Assembly (NCBI GenBank): GCA_964575025.1
Contig: CAZNPV010000013.1
Coordinates: forward strand, 1-64,000
Source: JABMQB01 sp964575025
GTDB lineage: Bacteria; Bacteroidota; Bacteroidia; Bacteroidales; Prolixibacteraceae
Reading direction: 5' to 3'
Length of the DNA: 64,000 nt
Below are positions 29,304 to 39,800 of this stretch, piece by piece. Within the stretch, counting starts at the first letter, position 1, and every line of letters starts with the position of its first letter. Below the pieces are notes generated by a model, which had not been told where the DNA came from, made no database searches, and saw only the letters and a list, made by a program, of their open reading frames with translations. The position numbers and the translations under genes were made by a program.

Positions 29304-31160
29304 ATGAATAAGTTAGGGAGGTATTCCGCAGTTTTAATTCCTTTTATGGCAATGGTATTGCTGTTGTCATCGTGTGAGAGTTTTTTGAATCCCGATCAGG
29401 AATTGCATGTTACGGAAGATAAGTTATTTGATGATTGGTATGAATACCGGTCGATTGAAATGGGACTGTATGCATTGCAACAGGATCTGGTGGAACAACT
29501 GGTCGTACTGGGTGAGTTAAGGGGCGACATGCTCACCATCACTCCAAATGCAGATGCCGATTTGGTGGAAATCTATAACTTTAATTTTTCAAAGGATAAT
29601 AAGTATGCATCGCCTACCCGGTTTTTTAAATTGATTTCTGCATGCAATAATTTTATCCGTGTTCTGGAACGAGAACATCCTGAATTGTTGGATCCTGAAA
29701 CTCCCATAACCAATTACGACCGGTTATACGGGGAGGCGTTATGCATGAGGGCATGGACTTATTTCTATGCCGTCAGGATATACGGGAAAGTGCCCTATAT
29801 TGAAGAGTCTCTGGTTACGATGGAAGAAATACAGGAGTATGTAAATTCATCCGGCACCTATACCGACAGTGTATACATCGACTTTGCGGTTGATGGGTAT
29901 TACAACGACACCATTTACAATAAACCGATCACTTTTGAAAAACGATTATACGATATGGATATGGTGATTGATGTATTTACCGACCAGTTGGAAAACGATG
30001 TGAAGGCTGTAGGTGTCAATCACTATATTAATAACAACGATACAGACTGGGAGATTGTGATCTGGAATACCTGGGCCTGGCATGCATTATTGGGGCAGAT
30101 GTACCTTTATCAGGGAAATCTGGCAAAGGCAACCTTTCATTATGAAAAAATTATTTATGGAAGTACCGAAGAAAACAGGTACCAGTGCACGCAGGTAACC
30201 GGAGGAACAAACTGGGCATCAAATTTCAGTACCATCAATAACATGGAGCACATTCTGGTGATCTGGTTCAATAAAGAGAATTTCCAGAAAAATGAGCTGC
30301 AGAAACTATTTTCTCCTTTTGAGCCACATAAGTATATGCTGAAGCCTACGAAAAGTGCTGTGATGATGTGGGAGACCGAATGGTCGAATTATAGCATTGA
30401 TGATCGACAAGGCCCTGATAATGCCAAATTTTCTAACGATGACAGGGGGATTCCCAATGATGACCGGGGAGCTGAAGTTTCCTATTCCTATACCAAAGGC
30501 AGAGCTGATATGGAAAGTTACCTGAAACACGGTGAGGTGACCCAGATGCTGCAGTATAAAGCTGAGGGAGATCTCCGGACAGTAAACACCATCATGGAAG
30601 GATATGATACCGTGGTATGGAAATACTCCATCAACAAACAGCGGTGGGACGAGGATGCCAATTTCTTTGTTTACCGGGCTGGAGGAATCCACCTGAATCT
30701 GGCAGAAGTATATACCTACATGGTTTATGAACAGGATGGATATACCACTTCCAATACTACAAATGCCAAGAATATTCTGAATAACGGGAGGAATTATTCC
30801 GAACTGAATTCAAGACCTCAAAAGGGGGTCAGAGGAAGGGTAGGCGCAGAACCCATTGAACTGTACAATATTATTTACAAACATGATCCCGTAACCCATG
30901 AAATTATAGGATATTATGATTATACCGGGAACCTGGCCGCCAAGCAACGTTACCTGGATACTAAAATACTGGAGGAAAGAGGCAAAGAACTGGCCTTCGA
31001 AGGAGAACGGTTTTATGACCTGATGCGGGTAGCCAAGAGAAGAAACGATCCTTCCTTCCTGGCTGAAAAGGTCGCACAAAAATATCCCCCGGGGAAACGG
31101 GAACAGATCTATAACTACCTGCTCGATGAAAACAACTGGTATATTAACTTTTTCAATTAA
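29304..31160 (+). CDS. SusD-like nutrient-binding lipoprotein, second copy
   Basis: The 618-residue lipoprotein has lipobox LLSSC (Cys24) and SusD features: YRSIEMGLYALQQD, GEALCMRAWTYFYAVRIYGKVP and KELAFEGERFYDLMRVAKRR. It is about 125 residues longer than its neighbour SusD, mainly through an insertion around 370-470 rich in Asp/Gly (DDRGIPNDDRG). It closes the seven-gene block. No strong intrinsic terminator follows; repeats do. Confidence 0.93.
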   Translation: MNKLGRYSAVLIPFMAMVLLLSSCESFLNPDQELHVTEDKLFDDWYEYRSIEMGLYALQQDLVEQLVVLGELRGDMLTITPNADADLVEIYNFNFSKDNKYASPTRFFKLISACNNFIRVLEREHPELLDPETPITNYDRLYGEALCMRAWTYFYAVRIYGKVPYIEESLVTMEEIQEYVNSSGTYTDSVYIDFAVDGYYNDTIYNKPITFEKRLYDMDMVIDVFTDQLENDVKAVGVNHYINNNDTDWEIVIWNTWAWHALLGQMYLYQGNLAKATFHYEKIIYGSTEENRYQCTQVTGGTNWASNFSTINNMEHILVIWFNKENFQKNELQKLFSPFEPHKYMLKPTKSAVMMWETEWSNYSIDDRQGPDNAKFSNDDRGIPNDDRGAEVSYSYTKGRADMESYLKHGEVTQMLQYKAEGDLRTVNTIMEGYDTVVWKYSINKQRWDEDANFFVYRAGGIHLNLAEVYTYMVYEQDGYTTSNTTNAKNILNNGRNYSELNSRPQKGVRGRVGAEPIELYNIIYKHDPVTHEIIGYYDYTGNLAAKQRYLDTKILEERGKELAFEGERFYDLMRVAKRRNDPSFLAEKVAQKYPPGKREQIYNYLLDENNWYINFFN

Positions 31161-31656
31161 GCACAAAGAAGCAACGGCCTGGAAGGAAAACAATAAAGAT
31201 CAATGGATCAATGGGATCAGTCCCGCTTCATTTCAATCAGCGGGATCAATAAAGATCAATAAAGATCAATAAAGATCAATAAAGATCAATAAAGATCAAT
31301 AAAGATCAATAAAGGTTACAGGTTGTCGTAGTTGTTCACTCGCTTTGTTCGCGTTCGATAGTACAGATGAAGATCAATGTAAAAGATTACTGGATTCTCA
31401 GAATAAATAGAATCAAGAACCAAGAGCCAGGAGCCAAGAGCCAGGAGCAAGGAACAACTGATAACCGTCAACCGTCAACCGTCAACTGACAACTGACACG
31501 AAGCGAAGCGGAGTCCCGATTTCCTATCGGGAACCGACAACATGATCAATAAATCCGATATAGTCGGAACCTTTTCCGGCTAAGAAAAAATGCGCCTGCC
31601 CTCTGTCAGGCGGGCGTGGTTGCTGCGTGGAATTCTGTGAAATACGATCAGCGATT
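31161..31656. other. Gene-free, repeat-rich region between convergent gene sets
   Basis: About 500 bp without a credible gene. It holds seven exact copies of a 10-bp repeat, degenerate AGAGCCAGG and CCGTCAA repeats (31415-31499), a hairpin TCCCGAT/ATCGGGA at 31514-31532, and a short stem CGCCTG/CAGGCG near 31590-31610. None looks like a standard terminator. Confidence 0.65.
31244..31313. repeat. 10-bp tandem repeat, seven copies of GATCAATAAA
   Basis: Seven exact, uninterrupted copies start every 10 bases from 31244 to 31304. Degenerate copies precede it from about 31190. The unit has a GATC site every helical turn. Confidence 0.95.
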
Positions 31657-34600
31657 TTATTCCGGACTGTCTTTTATAAAAATACCGGAATAGCTTTCCC
31701 GTTTATTCAGAAAACGCAGAATATAAAAACCTGCCGGAAAAGTCCGGGTGTCAACATGCAACAGCGTTTCCTGTTCTATGGATTGATTATAATATCCCTT
31801 TCCTGTACCATCTGTGATGGTTAGAATTCCCGGTAGCCCGTTATGCTTTATTTTAATGTTCAGCACATTCCCGGCAGGATTGGGCCAGGCTTCCAGAAAC
31901 GGCTCGTTTGACGGTATCCCGGAATGAATAGCGGTAGCAACCATCTGAATATCCAGGGTGGTATCCTGAAGCAAGAGAAATTCGCCCTCAACGGGTTCAT
32001 AATTTGTCTTATAAATATGGTAATGGTATACACTATCGACAGGGAGATTATAATAACTTGAAATTCCCAATGCACTGGTCACCGTAGTATCGTTTTCCAG
32101 AACAACCATGGCATTATTTACAGGAGTGGATCCTTTTTTAAGCCTGAATTTTACGGTGGCTGAGCACAGACTCAGATACCAGGTAAAGGTTGTATCTGAA
32201 AAAATGGCTACACTTCCGGATTGTGACAGGTAGGCATCGTGAGTAACCTCGAAATTACAGGCGCCCTCATACACGGGAAATTCAGCCACTCCCAGTGAGC
32301 TGGTGGTTTTGGTTATTCCATCAACTGTTATATACGCAAACCATATCGGTTGACCCGAGTTTTTATCCAGAAGTTCAAAAACTACGTTGTATACTTTTTT
32401 TTGCATAAAGAATGTCAGTGTTGTATCGCTGAAGATTGAAATTTGTTCATTTACGAGCGGTACATAACCTGCTTTCTCAAGGGTGAGGATCAACATATCG
32501 GGGATGTTGCCGAAGAATACCTGGCCGGTTGTCCCGGTTTTTTTCTGTTCCTGAAATACTTTTACTGTACACCCTTCAACCGGATCACCTGAATGTTCCT
32601 CTTTTACGATTATTTCTACGGAAAAGTCCTTTCCCAGGGAATCTCTTTTGAATCTTTTATCAAGTTGGTCAAGGTAGAGCGACCATGGTCTGAGGTTTTC
32701 TCCGTTCCCCATACCTTCATAAAAATCGGGTGGCGCTGTGTTAAATGCATAACCGTTTGTTGTTCCCTGGGTAGGTTCAATGACGATTTTATAGGCATCT
32801 CCTGAGGTTCCGATAACATATCCCCACCCAAACTGTTTCGATTCAACAATATAATCCCGGTTTGGGTGGTATGCTTCACCGATGGTATTGTAAAATACCG
32901 ACTGGGTGGAGGAGTAGCCATGGATCGCGTTTCCTCCCCATGGTCTGAAAGTTGACTCAAGGTAATCGCTGTTCACCGTAAAAACATCGAAAAGATTCGA
33001 CATGCTGAGGTACATATGGAAATCGCTTGCATATTTTGAATTTTCACCCCGGCAATGGTGAATTACGTTGCCGTTGCTGTAGGGATATTTAAAGTCGTAG
33101 TTGTGCCGGCTGTGGTTGGCCCGGCAGTTTTTTATCAGACAATCGTTGGAACTCAGGGTGTACATATAGCCATTTCCCCCGCCTCCTTCATATTGTGGCT
33201 TCTGGAAATAACAGGAATCCACGGTACTATTCCGGCACTGGTTCAGCAGAATGCCGTTGGATAAAAGATGGTAATCATCCGGATTTTCTTCCGGATGGTA
33301 CGATTGCACTTTTTTGATCCAGCAGTTCATGCTGTTTGTTACGCGGATTGCATGTGAAGCATGAGCATCGTATGCCCCGGTTCCCTGTTCGGTATAGGAT
33401 TCCTCCTCCCATCCTGTTTTTAGACTTTGTTTATTCCCGATGCACAGGTTTTCGATTCCTGACTCCTGTAAATGGGGTCCGGCATGGTAAACCCTGGCAT
33501 GATCGCGTATTTTGAGAAAGTAGCGGGTAGGGGAATCAATAAATAAAAGATTGTTATCTACACAGATGGAATCTATAGTACGAAGGAAAGCCACTCCTTT
33601 GATTGCTGATTCGGTCCAGTAGCCCTCCATGTCATGTTCTTTAATAAATTGTTCCGTGGCGTCAGACCGTACGATTATCAGGTCTCCTTTGTTGAATCCG
33701 TTCACAGATTCAACGGGTATTACCCGGGTAGGGTAGAGCAGGTCGGCAGTGATCTCTGAGAGGATGCCATGCTCTGTGAACCACCATGAAGGATCTCCCT
33801 GCATCCGGATCACATCTTTCTGACGCATGTCCTCTTCGTCATTGAACAGAAAGGTTGAATCGCTGCCTGCTCCCCTTAAAATCAAATTGTTGTGAGCAAT
33901 CCGGAGTGAATAATCCACTCCTTCCTCTGGACGAATGCGGTATGTACCAGACGGCAGATAGACTACCCCTCCACCCGCTGTACCAACATCGTCCAGTGCT
34001 TGTTGAATAATGGAAGTTACGTTTTGTATTCCGGTATTATCTGCATAATAGGGAGCCTGTGTAACATTCGTTATGTCAGATCCAATGTCCGGGATATCCT
34101 TTTCGCCCTGGTGATACCCCGCATAGGAAAAATCATGCAGGAATCTTCCCTGTTCATCTCTGTATCCGGGGGTCCAGTTTTCGGGATACAAGGTACTACG
34201 CCAGGTCTTCTCGGTTATAAAATTTTCCGATTCAAGGGTCAGGACGATCGGATTGTTATATACTTCCTGAATATGGCTGTTTGTATTTTGTTCGGTTACC
34301 AGATTATTCCAAGCCATGAAGTATGCCCAGGGAGCGTCTTGTTCCAGGCAATCCCCGGGATGGGGTATGGGTCCGTTCTCTGTCATGGCGATGATCTTTT
34401 CGCCGTCTGTAAGGGTATACAGCCGATCGAATGCTGGCTTTTGCGGGGTGTAATTATAGCTTCCCGGATATGAATCGTGCCCTATGATATCCACCATCTC
34501 ATTGCCGGGATACCAATCCTCTTCCGGAGTGGACCAAACCCAGATCAGGTTATGCAACTGATGGATGTTTTTCAGCCTGTCAAAGAGGATGTCGTAAAGT

Positions 34601-35625
34601 TTCAGACATGCTTCCGGTCCTCCGGCTCCCCACCAGAACCATGCGCCCCCTGCTTCATGCAACGGCCTCCAGAGAACCGGAATCCCGGCATCCGCGAATT
34701 TTTTCAGCTCGGCTGCAATATCATCAATGTCCCGGATGATTAAGTCGTATTCCGTTGTACCTTCTGTGACCGCTCTGGTTACATCAAATGTAGTCAGATT
34801 CGTATAGAATGTATTGGTACTTACCTCCCCTCCGGCAGGCGAATGCCAGTGCCACTGATAAGAAATGATCCCTTTTTTCCCGGTGTTGTTGTACCAATCT
34901 ATAAGATAATCTACCGATCCATCGTCATGCTTTCCAAAGGTATGTCCTCCGTTTGCCCATAAATAGGGATACCCTTCAGTAAAATGCTGGAAATCTCCTA
35001 CGCGTAGCATGGGTGATTTATTGGCCAGATTTTTAACCTCATCGTAATAGCTATGGGTTTGTCCTGAAATGATCCTGTCGCCAAATTGCAGCAATAAAAA
35101 TGCATACAGCTCTTTCGTCTCCCGGGTAGCTTCGGAATCAACCAGGGCCGGAGAAGGATGGTATTGTTTTCTTTCGGAAGAGTAGAGTTCAAACCGGTCG
35201 ATATCGGTCCATCCCCAGTCTTTTTGTATTGTGAAGGTATTTTCTCCTTCCTCAAGCAGGAAACTGCCGGCATCCAGGTTTCTGAACGTAGAAGATGCCG
35301 GGAATACCAGGGAATTTGGAGAACCTCCGTTTATCAGCAGGCTTTGTGTTTTTTCTCCGTAGTGTCCGTTATAGCGAATGATCAGTTGATAGAATCCTTT
35401 TTCCGGAACATTCATTGCTACCGTTACCTTATCACCATCATTATCAAAACCGGTTACATATCCGGAACCGGAAAAACCTGCATTGCCGGAACTTACGACT
35501 ACTCCATTCAGAACCCCGTTTTCTGCCTCCGCTTCATCAATCAAAGTCTCAGACCGGGCTTTTGCATGCGGAATGGTGATTGCCATGAGGAACCACATTA
35601 CTCCTATAGGGATCAGTGTATTCAT
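31657..35625 (-). CDS. Multidomain GH26 mannanase / right-handed beta-helix protein, T9SS-secreted
   Basis: A 1322-residue secreted protein. Signal peptide to about residue 23 (PHAKA); CBM35/CBM6-like module 28-150 (DEAEAENGVLNGVVV); GH26 domain about 158-475 with RPLHEAGGAWFWWG (Glu324, acid/base) and MTENGP (Glu416, nucleophile); then a right-handed beta-helix about 520-1000, opening with TSIIQQALDDVGTAGGGVVY as in pectate-lyase-type helices. Three carboxypeptidase-like Ig repeats (about 1005-1230) each hold an SDTT- or QDTT-type end, and a type IX sorting tail (WPNPAGNVLNIK...) finishes it. The GH26 part should cut beta-mannan; the helix could be a lyase, hydrolase, epimerase or binding part. 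It converges on the SusD gene and is followed upstream by GH5_2. Confidence 0.9.
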   Translation of the reverse strand: MNTLIPIGVMWFLMAITIPHAKARSETLIDEAEAENGVLNGVVVSSGNAGFSGSGYVTGFDNDGDKVTVAMNVPEKGFYQLIIRYNGHYGEKTQSLLINGGSPNSLVFPASSTFRNLDAGSFLLEEGENTFTIQKDWGWTDIDRFELYSSERKQYHPSPALVDSEATRETKELYAFLLLQFGDRIISGQTHSYYDEVKNLANKSPMLRVGDFQHFTEGYPYLWANGGHTFGKHDDGSVDYLIDWYNNTGKKGIISYQWHWHSPAGGEVSTNTFYTNLTTFDVTRAVTEGTTEYDLIIRDIDDIAAELKKFADAGIPVLWRPLHEAGGAWFWWGAGGPEACLKLYDILFDRLKNIHQLHNLIWVWSTPEEDWYPGNEMVDIIGHDSYPGSYNYTPQKPAFDRLYTLTDGEKIIAMTENGPIPHPGDCLEQDAPWAYFMAWNNLVTEQNTNSHIQEVYNNPIVLTLESENFITEKTWRSTLYPENWTPGYRDEQGRFLHDFSYAGYHQGEKDIPDIGSDITNVTQAPYYADNTGIQNVTSIIQQALDDVGTAGGGVVYLPSGTYRIRPEEGVDYSLRIAHNNLILRGAGSDSTFLFNDEEDMRQKDVIRMQGDPSWWFTEHGILSEITADLLYPTRVIPVESVNGFNKGDLIIVRSDATEQFIKEHDMEGYWTESAIKGVAFLRTIDSICVDNNLLFIDSPTRYFLKIRDHARVYHAGPHLQESGIENLCIGNKQSLKTGWEEESYTEQGTGAYDAHASHAIRVTNSMNCWIKKVQSYHPEENPDDYHLLSNGILLNQCRNSTVDSCYFQKPQYEGGGGNGYMYTLSSNDCLIKNCRANHSRHNYDFKYPYSNGNVIHHCRGENSKYASDFHMYLSMSNLFDVFTVNSDYLESTFRPWGGNAIHGYSSTQSVFYNTIGEAYHPNRDYIVESKQFGWGYVIGTSGDAYKIVIEPTQGTTNGYAFNTAPPDFYEGMGNGENLRPWSLYLDQLDKRFKRDSLGKDFSVEIIVKEEHSGDPVEGCTVKVFQEQKKTGTTGQVFFGNIPDMLILTLEKAGYVPLVNEQISIFSDTTLTFFMQKKVYNVVFELLDKNSGQPIWFAYITVDGITKTTSSLGVAEFPVYEGACNFEVTHDAYLSQSGSVAIFSDTTFTWYLSLCSATVKFRLKKGSTPVNNAMVVLENDTTVTSALGISSYYNLPVDSVYHYHIYKTNYEPVEGEFLLLQDTTLDIQMVATAIHSGIPSNEPFLEAWPNPAGNVLNIKIKHNGLPGILTITDGTGKGYYNQSIEQETLLHVDTRTFPAGFYILRFLNKRESYSGIFIKDSPE

Positions 35626-35639
35626 TATCCTGTGGGTGA

Positions 35640-36629
35640 TTATTCGGATGTTTCTTTGCCGGCAAATTTACGAAGCATTTCACGTGTTTTTATTCCTGAT
35701 TCTTTGAGATCCTCCCGGGTCCAGTTTCCTTCGGAAGAAGCACTTTTTTTGAGCATTGAACAGGTTTCGTCTTTATCGGATATAGACCATGATATCCAGC
35801 TGACCTTGTTCGAGCGCATCCAGTTGATCCATGTATACCATTCTTCGTAATCAATCGGACCATCCCCTGTATGGAGCATTCCGGCTGACTCGGAGACGAA
35901 CAGGGGAATTCCTTTTCCGAGGGCATAGGAACCCCTGTCGCGTAGCGATTGTTTATGCGTGGCTGCATAAAAATGCAGTGTGTACATGATATTATCGTAT
36001 CCTGTTATCGGATCATCGGCTACAATATGTACATCCTGGTCCCAATGCGGATTGCCAACCAGGATGATGTTATCGGGATCAATTTCCCGGATGGTTTTGA
36101 TCATTTCAATGGAATACGCTTTTACCTCGGGCCAGGTATCTCTTTCCGGTTCATTGTAAATCTCATAGATCACATGCGGATATTCTCCATACTTTTCAGC
36201 CATTTCCGAAAAGAACATTTTAGCTTCTTCCAGGCGTATATGATGGCTGTGCCAGTCAATGATCACGTATACATCGTTTCCAATAGCTCCACGGATGACA
36301 GCCTCGATCTTTTCCTTTGACCAGTCGGGTGACTCTATATAGCCCCGGTTGGGTTCAACACCCATGGCAGCCCGTACCACCGAGCATGCCCAATCGTCCC
36401 GAAGCCATTGCACCGTTTCTTCGGTATAAAACCGGGGCCAGAAATTATGCCAGCCAAAACTTACTCCCTGAAGCATCATCTCAGTGCCTTTCCGGTCAAC
36501 CAGGCTTGTTCCTTTCACCGACAGAGAACCATGCTCTTTTACGGGTTGTCCAGCTACCGGTCCCCTGATAACCAGAAGAAGCATTACAAATAACAAGGTT
36601 AATGTTGTTTTCACTTGTTGGTAATTCAT
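35640..36629 (-). CDS. GH5_2-type endo-beta-1,4-glucanase
   Basis: A 329-residue secreted enzyme with a signal peptide ending near PVAGQ. It matches the GH5 subfamily 2 cellulase pattern: MLQGVSFGWHNF, VYVIIDWHSH, VIYEIYNEP (Glu160, acid/base), TLHFYAATHKQSLRD, and PLFVSESAG (Glu247, nucleophile, in place of the usual TEWG context). This subfamily hydrolyses beta-1,4-glucan and sometimes glucomannan. It starts 14 bp upstream of the GH26/beta-helix gene on the same strand and so is probably co-transcribed with it. It has no sorting tail, so it may be periplasmic or released. Confidence 0.88.
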   Translation of the reverse strand: MNYQQVKTTLTLLFVMLLLVIRGPVAGQPVKEHGSLSVKGTSLVDRKGTEMMLQGVSFGWHNFWPRFYTEETVQWLRDDWACSVVRAAMGVEPNRGYIESPDWSKEKIEAVIRGAIGNDVYVIIDWHSHHIRLEEAKMFFSEMAEKYGEYPHVIYEIYNEPERDTWPEVKAYSIEMIKTIREIDPDNIILVGNPHWDQDVHIVADDPITGYDNIMYTLHFYAATHKQSLRDRGSYALGKGIPLFVSESAGMLHTGDGPIDYEEWYTWINWMRSNKVSWISWSISDKDETCSMLKKSASSEGNWTREDLKESGIKTREMLRKFAGKETSE

Positions 36630-36841
36630 TTTAGTTGTCTGAATGTTTATTCGTGAAACTCAGATTTCAAAAATAGTATGCATTGGAATCTGTAAGTTGA
36701 ATCCCGAATTCCCGGGAATAGCGAAGCGTATCGGGACATATGAGTTTAACTCCGATGCTTGCATCGTTAACCGAAATGATTCCAATTTTGATACCTCGTT
36801 AGCTTGCTGCAAGGTAGTTCATTACAATGCGTATAGAAAAA

Positions 36842-36876
36842 AATAAGAGCCTGAGAAGCAGGCTCTTATTTTTTAT
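36842..36876. terminator. Bidirectional intrinsic terminator
   Basis: AATAAGAGCCTG (36842-36853) pairs perfectly with CAGGCTCTTATT (36859-36870) around AGAAG, with T runs on either strand. It lies just after the 1323-residue protein gene on the minus strand. The rest of 36630-36841 shows no gene. Confidence 0.9.
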
Positions 36877-36892
36877 CAGTCCAATTGAGCGA

Positions 36893-39800
36893 TTATTTTT
36901 TAATCACTTTAAATTTAGCATCCGCTGCAGTAACCAGATACATACCAGCAGGTACATGATCGAGAGAGATAGATACTTTGCTGCTTGTAGCAACCATGTC
37001 ATGGATCACAGCCCCCATTGCATTGAATACACGGATTCTGTTTCCACTTTCCATTCCTTCAATATGAATCCTGCCGTTTGTCGGGTTTGGATACAACGTA
37101 ATGTTGTTTTGTGATAAGTCGTTCACAGATACAGCGAATTTAATGGTGTAAATTACCACTGTTTCGCCGTCCATAGCAGTAACCTGTACCACATCACCTC
37201 CATTAAGGTCTTCCGATGTGCTTTCAATACCATCTGCTGTGAGGACAGTGACAGAAGCACCCATTGCCGGGATCAGATTATCCAGGAAGTTGGTTCTCAT
37301 GCAATCCCCGGTAATGGTTTCGCCGGAGATTTCCATAGCAACCTGATCTACGGTATACACATCAGACAGTACATAAGCCAGGTAGTTGGTTGTTTCTCCC
37401 AGGCCGGCTGCCTGTATCAACATGGACAGGTAATAGGTTTTAACGGTAACCCCATCGGCGGCTGTAACCACCACTTTATCATCCTGGTAGATATCTCCGA
37501 TGACACGTGCGTTACCTAATTTGTCAATAACATGAACGGTAGCTCCGGGAGCAGGAATCAGGTTAGCCAGCAATGCGGAAACAGCGGTATTTCTGGGTAC
37601 ATACATAATGTTGGCAGCTTCCTGATCAACCAAGTATACATTCGACGTTACATAGGCATCGCTTGAAGCTGCATCTAATACCAGTTTGTACAGAATGGTT
37701 GTTTTTCCATCTTCAGCAACAACTTCGAAGTAGGTCTGATCATTGGCCAGCACATCGGTGTAGGTTGAATCATACATCAATGCTTTTGTTGAAACGTATT
37801 TATCATCATCATCCACAACGCACATGCTTGCATTGGGATCAGACAGTGCCACATTTGCCAAAACATCGGCCAGCAAAGTATTCCAGGCAATTCCTTCGAT
37901 GGTTCCTTCGGTGCCGCTCTCAGAAACGGTATACACATCGGAAGTCAGTTTCGCATCGTTGTTCAGACCGCCTTCCGAAACTTCAAGAACATATTGGGTG
38001 GTATTTTCACCGTTGGCAGAAACAACTTCCAGGATATCTCCATTGGTGATTGCATCTGTTCCGGCCAATGCCGTTTCTCCACTTTTCACTGTGAGAACCT
38101 GGCCTTCGTCTTCTTTATTGATATTTACCAGGAATTCATCCACAGTTGTACCGGCTACCACGCCTTTTATGGTTTCATCGGTATACCCCGGGCTTACTTT
38201 ATAAACAGACGAAGTAACAAAGGATCTGTACACCGTTACCGGGTCGAATGTATGAACGCCAAGGCCTGCGAAAGGCATTTTAACGTCTGTATCCCAACCG
38301 ATTCCCTGAGCGCCCCAGGTTGCACGGTTTTCCCATGTATATTCGCTGTTGTTCTCTTCGTCTCCGAAGGCAGCTCCGTATTCGGTATTTCCATGCCAGA
38401 TGTAAGGTTTCCTGATATAGCGTTCTACCTGGTCACACGGGTGTGCTTCAATCGGTGTTCTGTCGTGGTCGGTAATTTCCCAACGTGTTCCATCACCGTA
38501 TCCAAATACATCGATCAGTTCGAAATCATTGGGATCGCCAACGGGTTTCCACCCATTCAGGATGGAATCCCTGGTAAGACCTTCCTTAATTTTGAAAAGG
38601 TAATAGGTATTATTATACCATGCCTGAACCGGGTTCGTACCATACATCGCCAGCGTGGTATCGCCCCATGGGTTGTTCCAGAAATCCACATCGATGTCGA
38701 ATGTTATAACATTCAACCAACTCATATTCCCGGCACCTAAGGCAGCCATTACAAAGACATCGCTAGGTTGTACCCAGGGATCCACGGCTCCATTGTCATA
38801 CACGGCAATACCCGGTTCTACCTGCCATTCGGCTTCGCTTTGCCAGATGTACCCGGGGATATATTTGCTGTAACGGTTTCCCCAGTCATCCGGTGTCAGT
38901 CCTGCCTCAAGAGCAGCTGCCGGAGTTCCCTCGCTTCCACCTTTTACAATCATATAGCCACTCAGATCCAGCGGTTGGTTTCCGGGGTTACATACTTCCC
39001 ATGCTGCAGGACCCCAATAAGCCCTCATGGCTCGTTGTGAGAAGAACGGTTCACCAAAGAATGGCTGAATATCATCCGGAGCTAATTCTTTTTCAAGGGT
39101 CACAGAATAGGTGAGTGTTGTTGTATCATCCTCAGCCGTTGTATAGAATTTTACAGCTCGTTCTTCAGGAGATCCATACAGATTGGACAGCCTGGATATA
39201 TCTACCTTTGTATTCAGCGCCTGGGGTTTGGCAATCAGTGCCGGTATGCCATCTACATCGGCCGGTACCGAAACCGTGTAATTATACTGGGTGTTTGAGA
39301 ATCCTGGAATGGTATCTCCTACCCATCCAAACAGTCCTTTGTAGAAATCAGGGATATCGGGCCAGGTAATGGATGATAGATAGGCATTGTGAGAAGGTAA
39401 GAAATCGTCAACTTTAATATAATAGGTTTTCTTAGCCCCGTTCTTAGCTGTAACTACCAATTTATCACCATCCTTCAGGTCAGGCCTGTTCATTTCGTCA
39501 ACGGTGACAACTTCCCATGAAGCTTCAGGTGCTTTTTCCAAATATTTCAATAAGGTATCGATACGGGTGTTGAATCCCACATCGTAAATGGTATCCATAC
39601 CAAATGCCCCTTCTGTTACGTGGAAGGGTTGGGTATTCTGAAAGAAACGGGTTCCGTAAAGATCACGGGCCATGGAATTCTTTGGAACCACGATGTTGGC
39701 ATCGTCGGTAGGTTCGGCAACCACAATATCGAAGTGCCATAATTCCAGTGAATTACCGCACACATAGAGATTCAGTACATCCCCTGTGCGGGCTGATGAG

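Noticed and set aside
31244..31313. CRISPR or origin iterons from the 10-bp repeat
   Set aside because: The unit is short and repeats head to tail without spacers, and no replication protein gene or DnaA boxes are near.
35158..35850. 230-codon open frame opposite the GH26/beta-helix and GH5_2 genes
   Set aside because: It spans the junction of two clear minus-strand genes and shows no recognisable domain.
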